Made by a program: the position numbers and the translations under genes. The notes under the pieces are model-generated. The model saw only the letters and a list, made by a program, of their open reading frames with translations, was not told where the DNA came from and searched no databases. Shown here in pieces: positions 1-8,000 of a stretch of 8,051 nt of DNA (positions are counted from its first letter, which is position 1; every line of letters starts with the position of its first letter). This DNA is from Bacteroidota bacterium (GTDB lineage: Bacteria > Bacteroidota > Kryptoniia > Kryptoniales > JAKASW01): positions 1-8,051 of the forward strand of contig JAJYOS010000264.1 in assembly GCA_021796055.1 (NCBI GenBank), written 5' to 3'.

Positions 1-1021
1 CGTCCCTGTACCGAAGAAGCTGATTAACCTGAAGCTTGAATCGAGTAAAGGGAAGGTGCTCAAATCGAATGCGGGCGCTTCGCTCATAGACCTCGGTGAT
101 TCGGTCGCCTGCCTGGAATTCCACTCCAAGGCAAATGTGATCGGTGAGGACGTTTTGCAAATGGCTGAACTAGGATTGAAAATGCTCGAAACCGATTCAG
201 ACGCCCTTGTCGTGGCAAACCAGGGCAAGTACTTCTCGGCAGGTGCCAATCTAATGCTGATCCTGATGCTTGCACAGGAAAAGGAATTCGACGAGATCGA
301 CCATGCGATCAGGTTGTTTCAGGCAATGGACATGAAGATCAAATACGCGCCGAAGCCGATCGTGGTTGCGCCGTTCAATATGACGCTCGGCGGAGGATGC
401 GAGATGGCTCTGCATGCTCCGAGAGTCAGGGCCGCCGCGGAGACGTACATCGGCCTTGTGGAAGCTGGAGTCGGTCTGATCCCTGCGGGCGGCGGGACGA
501 AAGAAATGCTTGTCAGGAGTCTGGCCCGTGCACCGAGAGTGGCGGATGTAGATCTGATGCCCTTTGTCCGCGAAGTCCTTGAGACGATCGGAACGGCAAA
601 GGTCGCGACGAGTGCCGCGGAGGCGAAGGCGTTTGGTTTCCTGCGGCCGACGGACGGCATCTCGATGAACGAAAAGTTCCTGGTGTATGACGCCAAAGCG
701 ACCGCTCTCGCAATGGTCCAGGAAGGATATCATCCTCCCGAGAAACGGAAAGTGATGGCGGCAGGCCAACCTGTCCTCTCCGCTCTCACGCTGGGTCTCT
801 ATCTCTGGAAAGAAGGCGGACAAATTACGGACTATGAGTTCCACATCGGCAAGAAGCTGGCGTGGGTGCTCACCGGTGGGGAGCTGACCTCTGCTCAGGA
901 AGTCGAAGAAGAATATATTCTCGATCTCGAGCGCGAAGCCTTCCTGAGCCTGTGCGGTGAGAGAAAAACGCAGGAGAGAATGCAGTACATGTTGAAGAAC
1001 AACAAGGCGTTGAGAAATTAA
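1..1021 (+). CDS. fadN: FadN-type 3-hydroxyacyl-CoA dehydrogenase/enoyl-CoA hydratase, C-terminal part (5' end off window)
   Basis: This is the hydratase half of a fused beta-oxidation enzyme; it adds water to trans-2-enoyl-CoA, and the missing N-terminal half should oxidise the 3-hydroxyacyl-CoA with NAD+. The frame is open to the left edge (first full codon at 2). A GTG at 56 is therefore an internal codon rather than a start: the 18 codons before it (VPVPKKLINLKLESSKGK) read like the linker between the two domains. About 339 residues are visible, against nearly 800 for full-length family members. Counting from the GTG codon, the crotonase oxyanion-hole segment FSAGANL lies at 60-66, LGGGCE at 111-116 and VEAGVGLIPAGGG at 135-147. 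Both catalytic glutamates are kept (Glu116 at 401-403, Glu136 at 461-463), so hydratase activity is expected. The C-terminus ends in a helical tail. It is the first visible gene of a probable fadN-fadA-fadE operon, 44 bp before fadA. The bifunctional assignment rests on the family, because the dehydrogenase domain is not in the window. Confidence 0.9.
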   Translation, partial: VPVPKKLINLKLESSKGKVLKSNAGASLIDLGDSVACLEFHSKANVIGEDVLQMAELGLKMLETDSDALVVANQGKYFSAGANLMLILMLAQEKEFDEIDHAIRLFQAMDMKIKYAPKPIVVAPFNMTLGGGCEMALHAPRVRAAAETYIGLVEAGVGLIPAGGGTKEMLVRSLARAPRVADVDLMPFVREVLETIGTAKVATSAAEAKAFGFLRPTDGISMNEKFLVYDAKATALAMVQEGYHPPEKRKVMAAGQPVLSALTLGLYLWKEGGQITDYEFHIGKKLAWVLTGGELTSAQEVEEEYILDLEREAFLSLCGERKTQERMQYMLKNNKALRN

Positions 1022-1065
1022 TGAGATCCGGACATGAAGGAATTAAAGACTAATCAGGAGTTCTA

Positions 1066-2250
1066 ATGAAAATGCACGAGGCTGTTATCGTGACTTCCAT
1101 ACGGACGGCGGTCGGCAGAGCAAAGAAAGGGGCACTCCGAGATGTCCGCCCGGACGATATGGCTGCCGAAGTTATCAAGGCCGCGGTCGAACGCACTCCG
1201 GGACTTGACCCGGAGACTATCGATGACATACTGATGGGGTGTGCGATGCCCGAAGCTGAACAGGGAATGAACGTATCCAGGATCGCGGCGTTGCGTGCCG
1301 GCATGCCGGTATCGGTCCCCGCTGCGACGATCAACCGGTTCTGCTCATCCGGCCTGCAGACAATTTCCATGGCTACAGAGAGGATCATGGCCGGCTTTGC
1401 AGACGTTATTATTGCCGGCGGTGCCGAAACAATGAGTCTTGTACCGATGGGTGGTTCCAGAGTATTACCGAATCCTTATCTTGTCGAATCCAATCCGGAA
1501 GCGTACCTCAATATGGGCCTTACTGCGGAACGGGTAGCAGTCCAGTACAATGTATCCCGTGAAGACCAGGACAAGTTTTCGCTCAAAAGTCATCTGAGAG
1601 CGGTAGCCGCGATCAAGGCCGGGAAGTTTGCTGAAGAAATTGTACCCTTAAAATTGAAGAGAAAAGTCTTGAAGGGTAATAAGACAATTGTCGAGGAAAC
1701 AGTCTTTCAAGTCGACGAGGGACCGCGTGAGGACACGACGTTGGATAAACTGGCACTGCTGAAACCGGTATTCAAAGAGGGAGGGACGGTGACCGCGGGG
1801 AATTCCTCGCAGATGAGTGACGGTGCCGCCGCTTCGGTTGTGATGAGTGCTGAAAGGGCCAGGGAATTGGGACTCAAGCCGATTGCGAAGTTGATCTCTT
1901 TTGCTGTCGCCGGCGTGCCGCCCGAAATCATGGGGATAGGCCCGATCAAAGCTATCCCGAAGGCGTTGAAATATTCGGGGCTGAAGCTCAAGGACATAGA
2001 TGTCATAGAGCTGAACGAAGCATTTGCATCGCAAGCGGTGGCGGTCATCAGGGAACTCGGTATCGACGAGGACAGAGTGAACGTGAACGGCGGCGCCATA
2101 GCCCTCGGTCATCCGCTCGGCTGTACCGGCGCAAAACTGACTGCCACACTGCTCCAAGAAATGAAAAGACGGAAGGCCAAATACGGCATGGTGACAATGT
2201 GCATAGGCGGCGGTATGGGAGCCGCAGGAATTTTCGAAAATCTAATGTGA
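1066..2250 (+). CDS. fadA: Acetyl-CoA C-acyltransferase (3-ketoacyl-CoA thiolase) FadA
   Basis: This thiolase carries out the last step of beta-oxidation, cleaving 3-ketoacyl-CoA with CoA to give acetyl-CoA and a shortened acyl-CoA in the cytoplasm. At 394 residues it has normal thiolase length. The acylated nucleophile is Cys93 in NRFCSSGLQ (codon at 1342). NEAFASQ at 317-323, GHPLGCTGA with His349, and the C-terminal CIGGGMG with the proton-shuttling Cys379 are all present, so the enzyme looks intact. The start is the ATG at 1066, because AGGAG at 1056-1060 sits 5 nt upstream; a second ATG at 1072 would be 11 nt away and is less likely. It follows fadN by 44 bp and precedes fadE by 10 bp, so co-transcription is expected. 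A biosynthetic acetoacetyl-CoA thiolase has the same fold and motifs; the operon context favours the degradative role. Confidence 0.94.
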   Translation: MKMHEAVIVTSIRTAVGRAKKGALRDVRPDDMAAEVIKAAVERTPGLDPETIDDILMGCAMPEAEQGMNVSRIAALRAGMPVSVPAATINRFCSSGLQTISMATERIMAGFADVIIAGGAETMSLVPMGGSRVLPNPYLVESNPEAYLNMGLTAERVAVQYNVSREDQDKFSLKSHLRAVAAIKAGKFAEEIVPLKLKRKVLKGNKTIVEETVFQVDEGPREDTTLDKLALLKPVFKEGGTVTAGNSSQMSDGAAASVVMSAERARELGLKPIAKLISFAVAGVPPEIMGIGPIKAIPKALKYSGLKLKDIDVIELNEAFASQAVAVIRELGIDEDRVNVNGGAIALGHPLGCTGAKLTATLLQEMKRRKAKYGMVTMCIGGGMGAAGIFENLM

Positions 2251-2260
2251 GGAGCGTGCT

Positions 2261-4054
2261 ATGGAAACGGCTCAGAATCAGAAATTGAATTACAAAAAAG
2301 GCGGAAGCTTCCTCATCGAAGACACGAAACCCGATGAGGCATTCACGCCGGAAGATTTCACCGAGCAGCATAGAATGATTGCCGACACGACGCGGGACTT
2401 CGTCGACAATGAAGTCTTGCCCAACGTCGACAAATTGGAAGAGCTCCACTACGACTTATCCGTGAAGCTCCTCCGGAAAGCAGGAGAAATTGGTTTGTTG
2501 TCCGTCGACGTCCCTGAGGAGTACGGCGGGCTCGGACTTGACAAGACAAGCTCGATGCTCGTGGCGGAGAATCTCGGCAAGACCGGCGCTTTCGCAGTGA
2601 GCCACGGCGCGCACACGGGCATCGGTACTCTCCCGATCGTCTACTTCGGAACTGATGAACAGAGAAAGAAATACCTTCCGAAGTTTGCGACCGGGGAATT
2701 GATTTCATCGTACTCTCTCTCCGAGCCGGGTTCGGGCAGCGACGCGCTCTCGGCAAAGACCGTGGCGACGCCCTCGCCCGACGGCAAGTTCTTCACATTG
2801 AACGGGACCAAGATGTGGCTTTCTAACGCCGGATTTGCCGACGTTTACATTACTTTTGCCAAGGTTGACGGGGACAAGTTCACCTCGTTCATTTTGGAGA
2901 AGAATTACAAAGGCATTTCGCTGGGCAAGGAAGAAAAAAAGATGGGCATCAAGGGTTCTTCCACTTGCGCCTTGAATCTCGACGACGTGCAGGTGCCGGC
3001 AGGGAACGTCATCGGAGAGATCGGAAAGGGGCACAGGGTCGCGCTGAATATTCTCAACATCGGAAGGTTCAAGCTCGGAGCCGGCGTGATAGGCGGCGCT
3101 AAAGCGATAATCACAGAGTCGGTCAAATATGCAAAGACAAGGAAGCAGTTCCAGGTGCCGATACTCTCGTTCGGAATGATAAAGCACAAGCTCGGCGAAA
3201 TGGCGATGCGGGCATTCGTAGGGGAGACCATGGTATACAGAACCGCGGGGCTGATAGACTCGATATTGCAGAATGTCGACAAGAAGAGCCCTGAGGCATC
3301 GGCTCTGACTTTGAAAGGTATCGAGGAATACGCCGTCGAGTGCAGCATAATAAAAGTGTACGCCTCCGAGATTCTGGATTATGTCGCCGACGAGGGCGTG
3401 CAGATATTCGGCGGATACGGATTCACCGAAGAGTATCCGGTCGCACGGCCCTACCGGGATTCAAGAATTAACAGGATTTTCGAGGGAACCAACGAAATCA
3501 ACAGGCTGCTGATTCCTTCCATGCTCATTCGACGCGCGATGAAGGGGGAACTCCCGCTTATGGCGGCGGCGCAGAAGCTGATGGACGAAGTAATCTCATT
3601 CTCCGCAGGTGAATCCGTTTACGAAGGTTTGCTGGCGGACGAAATGAATCTGGCGGCAAACGCCAAGAAGGTCGGCCTGCTTGTCTCCGGAGCCGCCTTT
3701 CAGAAGTATATGGACAAGCTGGAACGTGAGCAAGAGGTGGTATGGCACATCGCCGACATGGCGATGGAGGCGTATGCAATGGAGAGCGTCCTTCTCCGCG
3801 TGCGGAAGATGGAGCGGAAGAACGGTAAGGACGTTGCATTCTATGCAGAACTTGCCCGTGCCTTCGTCTACGATGCGATCGAGCGGGTGGAAAGCCACGC
3901 GAAAGCCTCACTCGCGATAATTGCCGAGGGAGACACACTCAGGACCTACCTGACTGCTGTTCGTCGACTTCTTAAATATTCTCCGATAAATTCGGCGTAC
4001 ATCAGGAGGGCAATCGCGGACAAACTTGCTGAGGACGATAAATACGACCTGTGA
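2261..4054 (+). CDS. fadE: Acyl-CoA dehydrogenase FadE (long-chain type, extended C-terminus)
   Basis: This FAD-dependent enzyme performs the first step of beta-oxidation, oxidising acyl-CoA to trans-2-enoyl-CoA and passing electrons to electron-transfer flavoprotein, which is not encoded here. At 597 residues it is close to B. subtilis FadE and longer than the roughly 380-400 residue short- and medium-chain enzymes. The helical N-domain spans about 35-147. The beta domain carries YSLSEPGSGSDA (151-162) and the C-terminal helical domain about 259-415. QIFGGYGFTEEYPVARPYRD (381-400) is the flavin/dimer signature, and the catalytic base is Glu408 in IFEGTNEI (codon at 3482). Residues 430-597 form the extra helical region seen in FadE and VLCAD-like enzymes. 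The ribosome-binding site GGAG (2251-2254) directly follows the fadA stop codon and lies 6 nt before the ATG, which suggests translational coupling with fadA. It is the last gene of the operon and converges on the acetyltransferase gene. Long-chain preference is inferred from the family, not from the sequence alone. Confidence 0.94.
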   Translation: METAQNQKLNYKKGGSFLIEDTKPDEAFTPEDFTEQHRMIADTTRDFVDNEVLPNVDKLEELHYDLSVKLLRKAGEIGLLSVDVPEEYGGLGLDKTSSMLVAENLGKTGAFAVSHGAHTGIGTLPIVYFGTDEQRKKYLPKFATGELISSYSLSEPGSGSDALSAKTVATPSPDGKFFTLNGTKMWLSNAGFADVYITFAKVDGDKFTSFILEKNYKGISLGKEEKKMGIKGSSTCALNLDDVQVPAGNVIGEIGKGHRVALNILNIGRFKLGAGVIGGAKAIITESVKYAKTRKQFQVPILSFGMIKHKLGEMAMRAFVGETMVYRTAGLIDSILQNVDKKSPEASALTLKGIEEYAVECSIIKVYASEILDYVADEGVQIFGGYGFTEEYPVARPYRDSRINRIFEGTNEINRLLIPSMLIRRAMKGELPLMAAAQKLMDEVISFSAGESVYEGLLADEMNLAANAKKVGLLVSGAAFQKYMDKLEREQEVVWHIADMAMEAYAMESVLLRVRKMERKNGKDVAFYAELARAFVYDAIERVESHAKASLAIIAEGDTLRTYLTAVRRLLKYSPINSAYIRRAIADKLAEDDKYDL

Positions 4055-4105
4055 TCTCTGGGTCGGCCTGAGATGTGGAAAGGAAGGTATCCGTTGCGGG
4101 AGAAG

Positions 4106-4696
4106 TCAGCCTTTCACATATCGGTTCAAGGTCTCCTTGAGTCCCAGATAATCGCTCCGTGTCATGCCGTAAGTGTTGTGGTCGAGAAAGCATTGATTGA
4201 CCCGCTCGTTTTCTTTGAGTAGTCCTTCCCACTTGAAGCCGAGCTTTTTGATGACTCCGTTGCTTGCGGCATTTTCGGTGGCCGCCTGGATGGACACTCT
4301 GTGGAGCCTGAGGTTATCGAAAAGATAGCTGAGGAGGACGGCGGTCGCCTCAGTAGCGAAATTCATCCTGACCCTTTCGCGACCGATCCAGTACCCGACG
4401 CTCGTCCGCTGATTGAGCCAGTCGATCTGGTGTGTACCGATGAGGCCCACAAGTTCATCGTCAAACGTGATACAGAGGTGAATCGCAGCTCTCATTTGCA
4501 TATCATACATCCATTGTTCCACGATATGTCTCTCATCGTCGATGGTCTGAACAAAGTCCACCCAAGGGAGCCATTTCCCAAGATGCTCGCGGGAGTCGCA
4601 GATAATTCCGAAAAGTCCATCGACATCCCTGAGCCCCACGGAACGAAGTACCACCCTTGCCCCGCTGAGCAAGAGAGAATTGAAGTCGTCCATCAT
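4106..4696 (-). CDS. GNAT-family N-acetyltransferase, RimJ/RimL (YdaF-like) type
   Basis: This is a predicted cytoplasmic acetyl-CoA-dependent acetyltransferase whose acceptor is unknown; relatives modify ribosomal-protein N-termini, spermidine or other amines. I prefer the ATG at 4696 (196 residues). The weak AGGA lies about 12 nt upstream, and the protein then begins just before the usual first strand (residues 13-20). A second ATG follows at 4693. An in-frame GTG at 4729 would add 11 residues but has no ribosome-binding site. Family features are REHLGKWLPWVD (36-47), VGYWIG (100-105), ATEA (114-117) and the C-terminal ENAASNGVIKKLGFKWEG (141-158), where Asn146 and the KLGF turn are typical. 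The pyrophosphate-binding loop, usually Q/R-x-x-G-x-G/A, reads V-R-M-N-F-A at 109-114, so the key Gln/Arg and first glycines are replaced. The gene stands alone, convergent with fadE (51 bp gap) and divergent from the kinase gene. I see no convincing promoter for it. Confidence 0.85.
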   Translation of the reverse strand: MMDDFNSLLLSGARVVLRSVGLRDVDGLFGIICDSREHLGKWLPWVDFVQTIDDERHIVEQWMYDMQMRAAIHLCITFDDELVGLIGTHQIDWLNQRTSVGYWIGRERVRMNFATEATAVLLSYLFDNLRLHRVSIQAATENAASNGVIKKLGFKWEGLLKENERVNQCFLDHNTYGMTRSDYLGLKETLNRYVKG

Positions 4697-4751
4697 TGAA
4701 GCAAGATATCCTGTTTGCGATATCCGCACAAGTTGGGGAGAGCAATTTGTC

Positions 4752-4774
4752 GCGCTCGTTGGAACGTGAAGCGC
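4752..4774. promoter_or_regulatory. Imperfect inverted repeat upstream of the acetyltransferase gene
   Basis: GCGCT (4752-4756) and AGCGC (4770-4774) are complementary. They enclose CGTT-GG-AACG (4757-4766), itself a perfect short inverted repeat, with three unpaired bases TGA at 4767-4769. The element lies about 55-80 bp upstream of the acetyltransferase start and about 60 bp before the -35 box of the opposite promoter. It could be an operator for a dimeric regulator or merely chance. No regulator is encoded nearby, so the function is unassigned. Confidence 0.2.
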
Positions 4775-4834
4775 TCTTAAGCTAAATTAGACTAAAGACG
4801 CCGTGATTCCGACCGGAGTGGTAGGATTGCATCG

Positions 4835-4863
4835 TTGAACGCTGAGTGCGCGGTTTATATATT
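4835..4863 (+). promoter_or_regulatory. Predicted sigma70-type promoter for the histidine kinase gene
   Basis: The -35 hexamer TTGAAC is at 4835-4840 and the -10 hexamer TATATT at 4858-4863, separated by exactly 17 bp. Each differs from the TTGACA and TATAAT consensus at one or two positions. Transcription would start near 4870 and give a leader of about 140 nt before the kinase ATG at 5012. This is the best promoter-like match I found in the intergenic region. Housekeeping-promoter rules differ in Bacteroidota, so the call depends on the lineage. Confidence 0.5.
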
Positions 4864-4887
4864 CACAATACAGGAAAAGGCAAGGGA

Positions 4888-4998
4888 GTGGCCGCGTTGG
4901 CATCGAAAAGACTAATATCCTTGGAGGATACCGGTTATTTCCGCACGGCCGGCTTCAAAAATGTGGCTTCAGGTGATCAATCTCTGAGAGCCTTTTAA
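4888..4998 (+). CDS. Possible 36-codon upstream ORF in the kinase leader
   Basis: A GTG at 4888 opens 36 codons ending in TAA at 4996-4998. AAAAGG (4875-4880) lies 7 nt before the start, and the stop is 13 nt before the kinase ATG, so the spacing would suit translational coupling. The peptide has no signal sequence or membrane helix. Its C-terminal part (AGFKNVASGDQSLRAF) faintly resembles the second-strand region of CheY-like receiver domains, which might mean a decayed fragment, but the similarity is short. The frame can be read back to a GTG at 4846, upstream of the predicted transcription start. With so short a frame and a non-ATG start, it may well not be a gene. Confidence 0.25.
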   Translation: MAALASKRLISLEDTGYFRTAGFKNVASGDQSLRAF

Positions 4999-5006
4999 CG
5001 GAGGCT
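4989..5006 (+). promoter_or_regulatory. Small hairpin covering the kinase ribosome-binding site
   Basis: AGCCT (4989-4993) can pair with AGGCT (5002-5006) across an 8-nt loop. The kinase Shine-Dalgarno sequence GGAGG (5000-5004), 7 nt before the ATG at 5012, lies partly in the 3' arm. The stop codon of the possible upstream ORF (4996-4998) falls in the loop, so a ribosome terminating there would prevent the stem from forming. The stem has only 5 bp, so any regulatory role is inference. The GGAGG itself is a clear ribosome-binding site and fixes the kinase start. Confidence 0.3.
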
Positions 5007-5011
5007 GCTAA

Positions 5012-8000
5012 ATGTTGTACAAATATGTATCAATAGGCTACGCGGCGACGAACCTGCTTCTCGGCTTGATAATATATATCAAGGCGACGCGGAGTCTAAT
5101 CGTGAAATTCTACCTCTTTCTCGTCGGCAGTCTCGTGACCTTCGGGGCGTGCGGTTTCCTGGCAACATTGCAAATGTCTCATGCCGAGTACGCAATCATC
5201 AGCGCCATCGGCGCCTTTATGTTCGCATTGTTCCCGTTCTTCTTCCTGCATTTCATGATAATAATGGTGAGGCGCGAAGAGCTGCTGCAATCTCCGCTTA
5301 CGATCGGGTTCGTCTACTTCGCAGGTCTATTCAGCTACACGTTCGAACTTCTCGGTCTTATTCCCAAACCGATCATGCCGGGGGTCGGCCTGTCGACTAT
5401 CGGCTACGTATTCCTCGTCACATGGATGTCGGTAGCTTTCAGTATAGGTATCGCCATTTTGTTCACTTTCCTGAAGGGCTTTTCCGACAAAGGCATGAAA
5501 TCGAATCTCCTCGTGGCAGGATTTGCGCTGTTGCTCCTGCTTCTCCCCGGGCCGTTCACCGAGTCTATCTTCTTTGCTTTCTTTCCAAGGAGCATGGAGC
5601 TCTACATTTTCACTTCTCTACTGTCGCTCGTCATAGCTCTCTACTTTGTATTTCGACACAAAATCATCGTGAACACGCTTTACGACGCGATGAAATCAGC
5701 CCTCACATTTATGAGCGACGTACTGTTCAGACTGGACGATAATATGAGTATACAGCTCGTCCGAGGAGCCACGGTCGGGTCGCTCGGTTACGACGAAAAC
5801 GAATTGGTCGGTGTGAGTCTCTTCGATCTCACGACTCAGAAGGAGCTCATACGTTCATATCGCGAACGAGCATTGCAGGGCAAGGAAGACGAGGTCGTCG
5901 TCGATGTCGATTTCACGTCGAAGGACGGACAGACTATTCCCATGAATCTTTCGCTTACCGTAGTCGTCGAGACCGGCCAAATCATCGGCTTCGTAGGTGT
6001 GGGAAGAGACAATACCGAAAGGCGCCGGTCGGAGATGCTTCAGTCCGCACTTTACAGGCTCGCCGAAATTACACGCGTAACCGAGAGCCTGAAGGAATTC
6101 TGCAAATCGATACACGAGGTTATCGGGCAGCTCGTGCCGTCAAAAGACTTCTACATTGCACTTAGGGAAGACATAAGCCGGGGCTTGTTCTATCCTTACT
6201 ATGTCAATGAGGTCTACGATATTCCGGAGAGGCAGCCAGGCCTTGACGCCTTTAATGAGCAGGTGATGCTCGGAGGCAGCCCGTCGGTGCTGACCGTGAA
6301 CGAGACGAAACGCCTTGATACGGATGAGGCCGCCGGCGTTCAAAGAAGAATGCCTATAGACTGGGTCGGTGTCCCGTTGAAGACAGCTTCCGGTACGATT
6401 GGCGTCCTTGGAGTTCAGAACTTTTCGCCCACGGTCAAATTCGGAGAATCGGAGAAGAATCTCCTATCCCTTCTGTCCGGGCAAATTGCAACTGCGATAG
6501 AACGTAAACAGTCCGACGAGAAAATCAGGGAACAGGCAGCGCTCCTCGACAAGTCACAGGATGCGATTATTCTGGAGACGCTCGGCGGAATGATAACGTT
6601 CTGGAACGACGGTGCAACAAATGTGTTTGGCTGGAACTCAGAGGAGGCAATTGGAAAGTCGCTCAATGATTTCTCCAGGGGAGTGGTGAGCGGCGAAGCG
6701 ACCGATGCCAACGAAGTGGTGAGGACTGAGGGAGAGTGGTCCGGCGAGATAAACGCGAAGAATCGAAAGGGAGAAGAAATCGTACTCGATTGCAGGTGGA
6801 AGCTTGTAACGGATATCGAAGGAAGGCCCAAGGCGATAATGAAAGTTTGCACCGATATTACGGATCGGAAGAAGCTCGAATCGCAGATTATGAGGGCACA
6901 GCGGCTTGAGAGTATAGGAACACTGGCCGGCGGCATTGCGCACGACTTGAATAACGTTCTGTCTCCTATCATGATGTCCGTGCGGGCTCTAAAGAGAAGA
7001 CTCGAGGACGATCAGAGCGAGAAAATACTTCAGGCTATCGAGACCAGTGCCAAGCGCGGCGCAGATATGGTCCGGCAGGTCCTTATGTTCGGAAGAGGCG
7101 CCAAAGGCGAGCGCGTTATCCTCCAGCCCAGGCACGTGATCAGAGAGATAATGAACATAGCAAATGAGACCTTCCCGAAATCTATAAAGGTCGAGCATGC
7201 GATGCCAAAGGATTTGTGGACCGTCCTTGGTGACGCGACACAATTGCACCAGGTAATCCTTAACCTGTGTGTTAACGCACGAGACGCCATGCCGGACGGC
7301 GGAACTCTGACCCTCGCGGCGGAGAATGTGATCCTCGATCAAGACTATATGAAAATCAATATCGACGCTAAACCGGGGAAGTACGTTCTCATTACGATCT
7401 CGGATAGCGGGACCGGAATCCCGCAGGGGCTTCTTGATAAAATCTTTGAGCCGTTCTTCACCACCAAAGAAGTGGGGAAGGGGACCGGCCTGGGTCTCTC
7501 CACGGCCCTGGCTCTCGTGAAAGCGCACGGCGGTTTCATGAACGTGTACAGCGAGTTGAACAGGGGCACTTCTTTCAAGATTTATCTCCCTGCGACGGAG
7601 CTCGCCGAAGCCGCGACCCCGGTCGAGACTGATCTGGATCAGTTCCTCGGACACGGAGAACTTATACTTGTTGTCGACGACGAATCGTCAATAAGAGAAA
7701 TCGCCAGAGCCACACTGGAGGCTTACGGCTACCAGGTGATTGTTGCGGGCGACGGTGCGGAGGCAATCGCCGTCTTCGTCAAGAATATGGCGAATGTGCG
7801 TACCGTTATCATAGATAACATGATGCCTGTGCTGGACGGGAAATCTGCAATTGCGGCCCTGAGACGCATGGAGACCACGGCGAAGATCATCGCCACCAGC
7901 GGCCTGCAGGACGAGCTTGCAGGCTCGTTCTCGGATCAGATAGATGCTTTCATTAACAAACCTTTTACGGGCGAGAAACTGCTCAAGACAGTATACGAAG

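Noticed and set aside
56..58. GTG as the start of a stand-alone enoyl-CoA hydratase
   Set aside because: The frame is open upstream to the window edge with linker-like sequence, and there is no ribosome-binding site at a proper distance, so it is an internal codon of a longer FadN.
251..844. Long minus-strand open frame of 197 codons opposite fadN
   Set aside because: It overlaps the conserved crotonase domain, its translation is rich in Arg and His as expected of antisense frames in GC-rich codons, and it shows no domain or convincing start.
4054..4074. Possible bidirectional terminator between fadE and the acetyltransferase gene (ATCTC...GAGAT with an inner GG/CC pair)
   Set aside because: The stem is short and interrupted by a T-T mismatch, and no run of T follows it on either strand, so it is not a credible intrinsic terminator.
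4301..4699. 132-codon plus-strand open frame antisense to the acetyltransferase gene
   Set aside because: It lies wholly opposite a gene with clear GNAT motifs, and its translation shows no domain; it is a shadow frame.
4961..4987. ATG-started mini-ORF of 8 codons in the kinase leader
   Set aside because: It is too short and has no ribosome-binding site at a suitable distance.
5149..5742. 197-codon plus-strand frame inside the kinase membrane region
   Set aside because: The overlapping kinase frame has clean hydrophobic helices and continues into well-conserved domains, whereas this frame is Arg/His rich and has no recognisable feature.
6989..7654. 221-codon minus-strand frame opposite the kinase core
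   Set aside because: It covers the HisKA/ATPase coding region with intact motifs on the plus strand; nothing in the antisense translation is recognisable.
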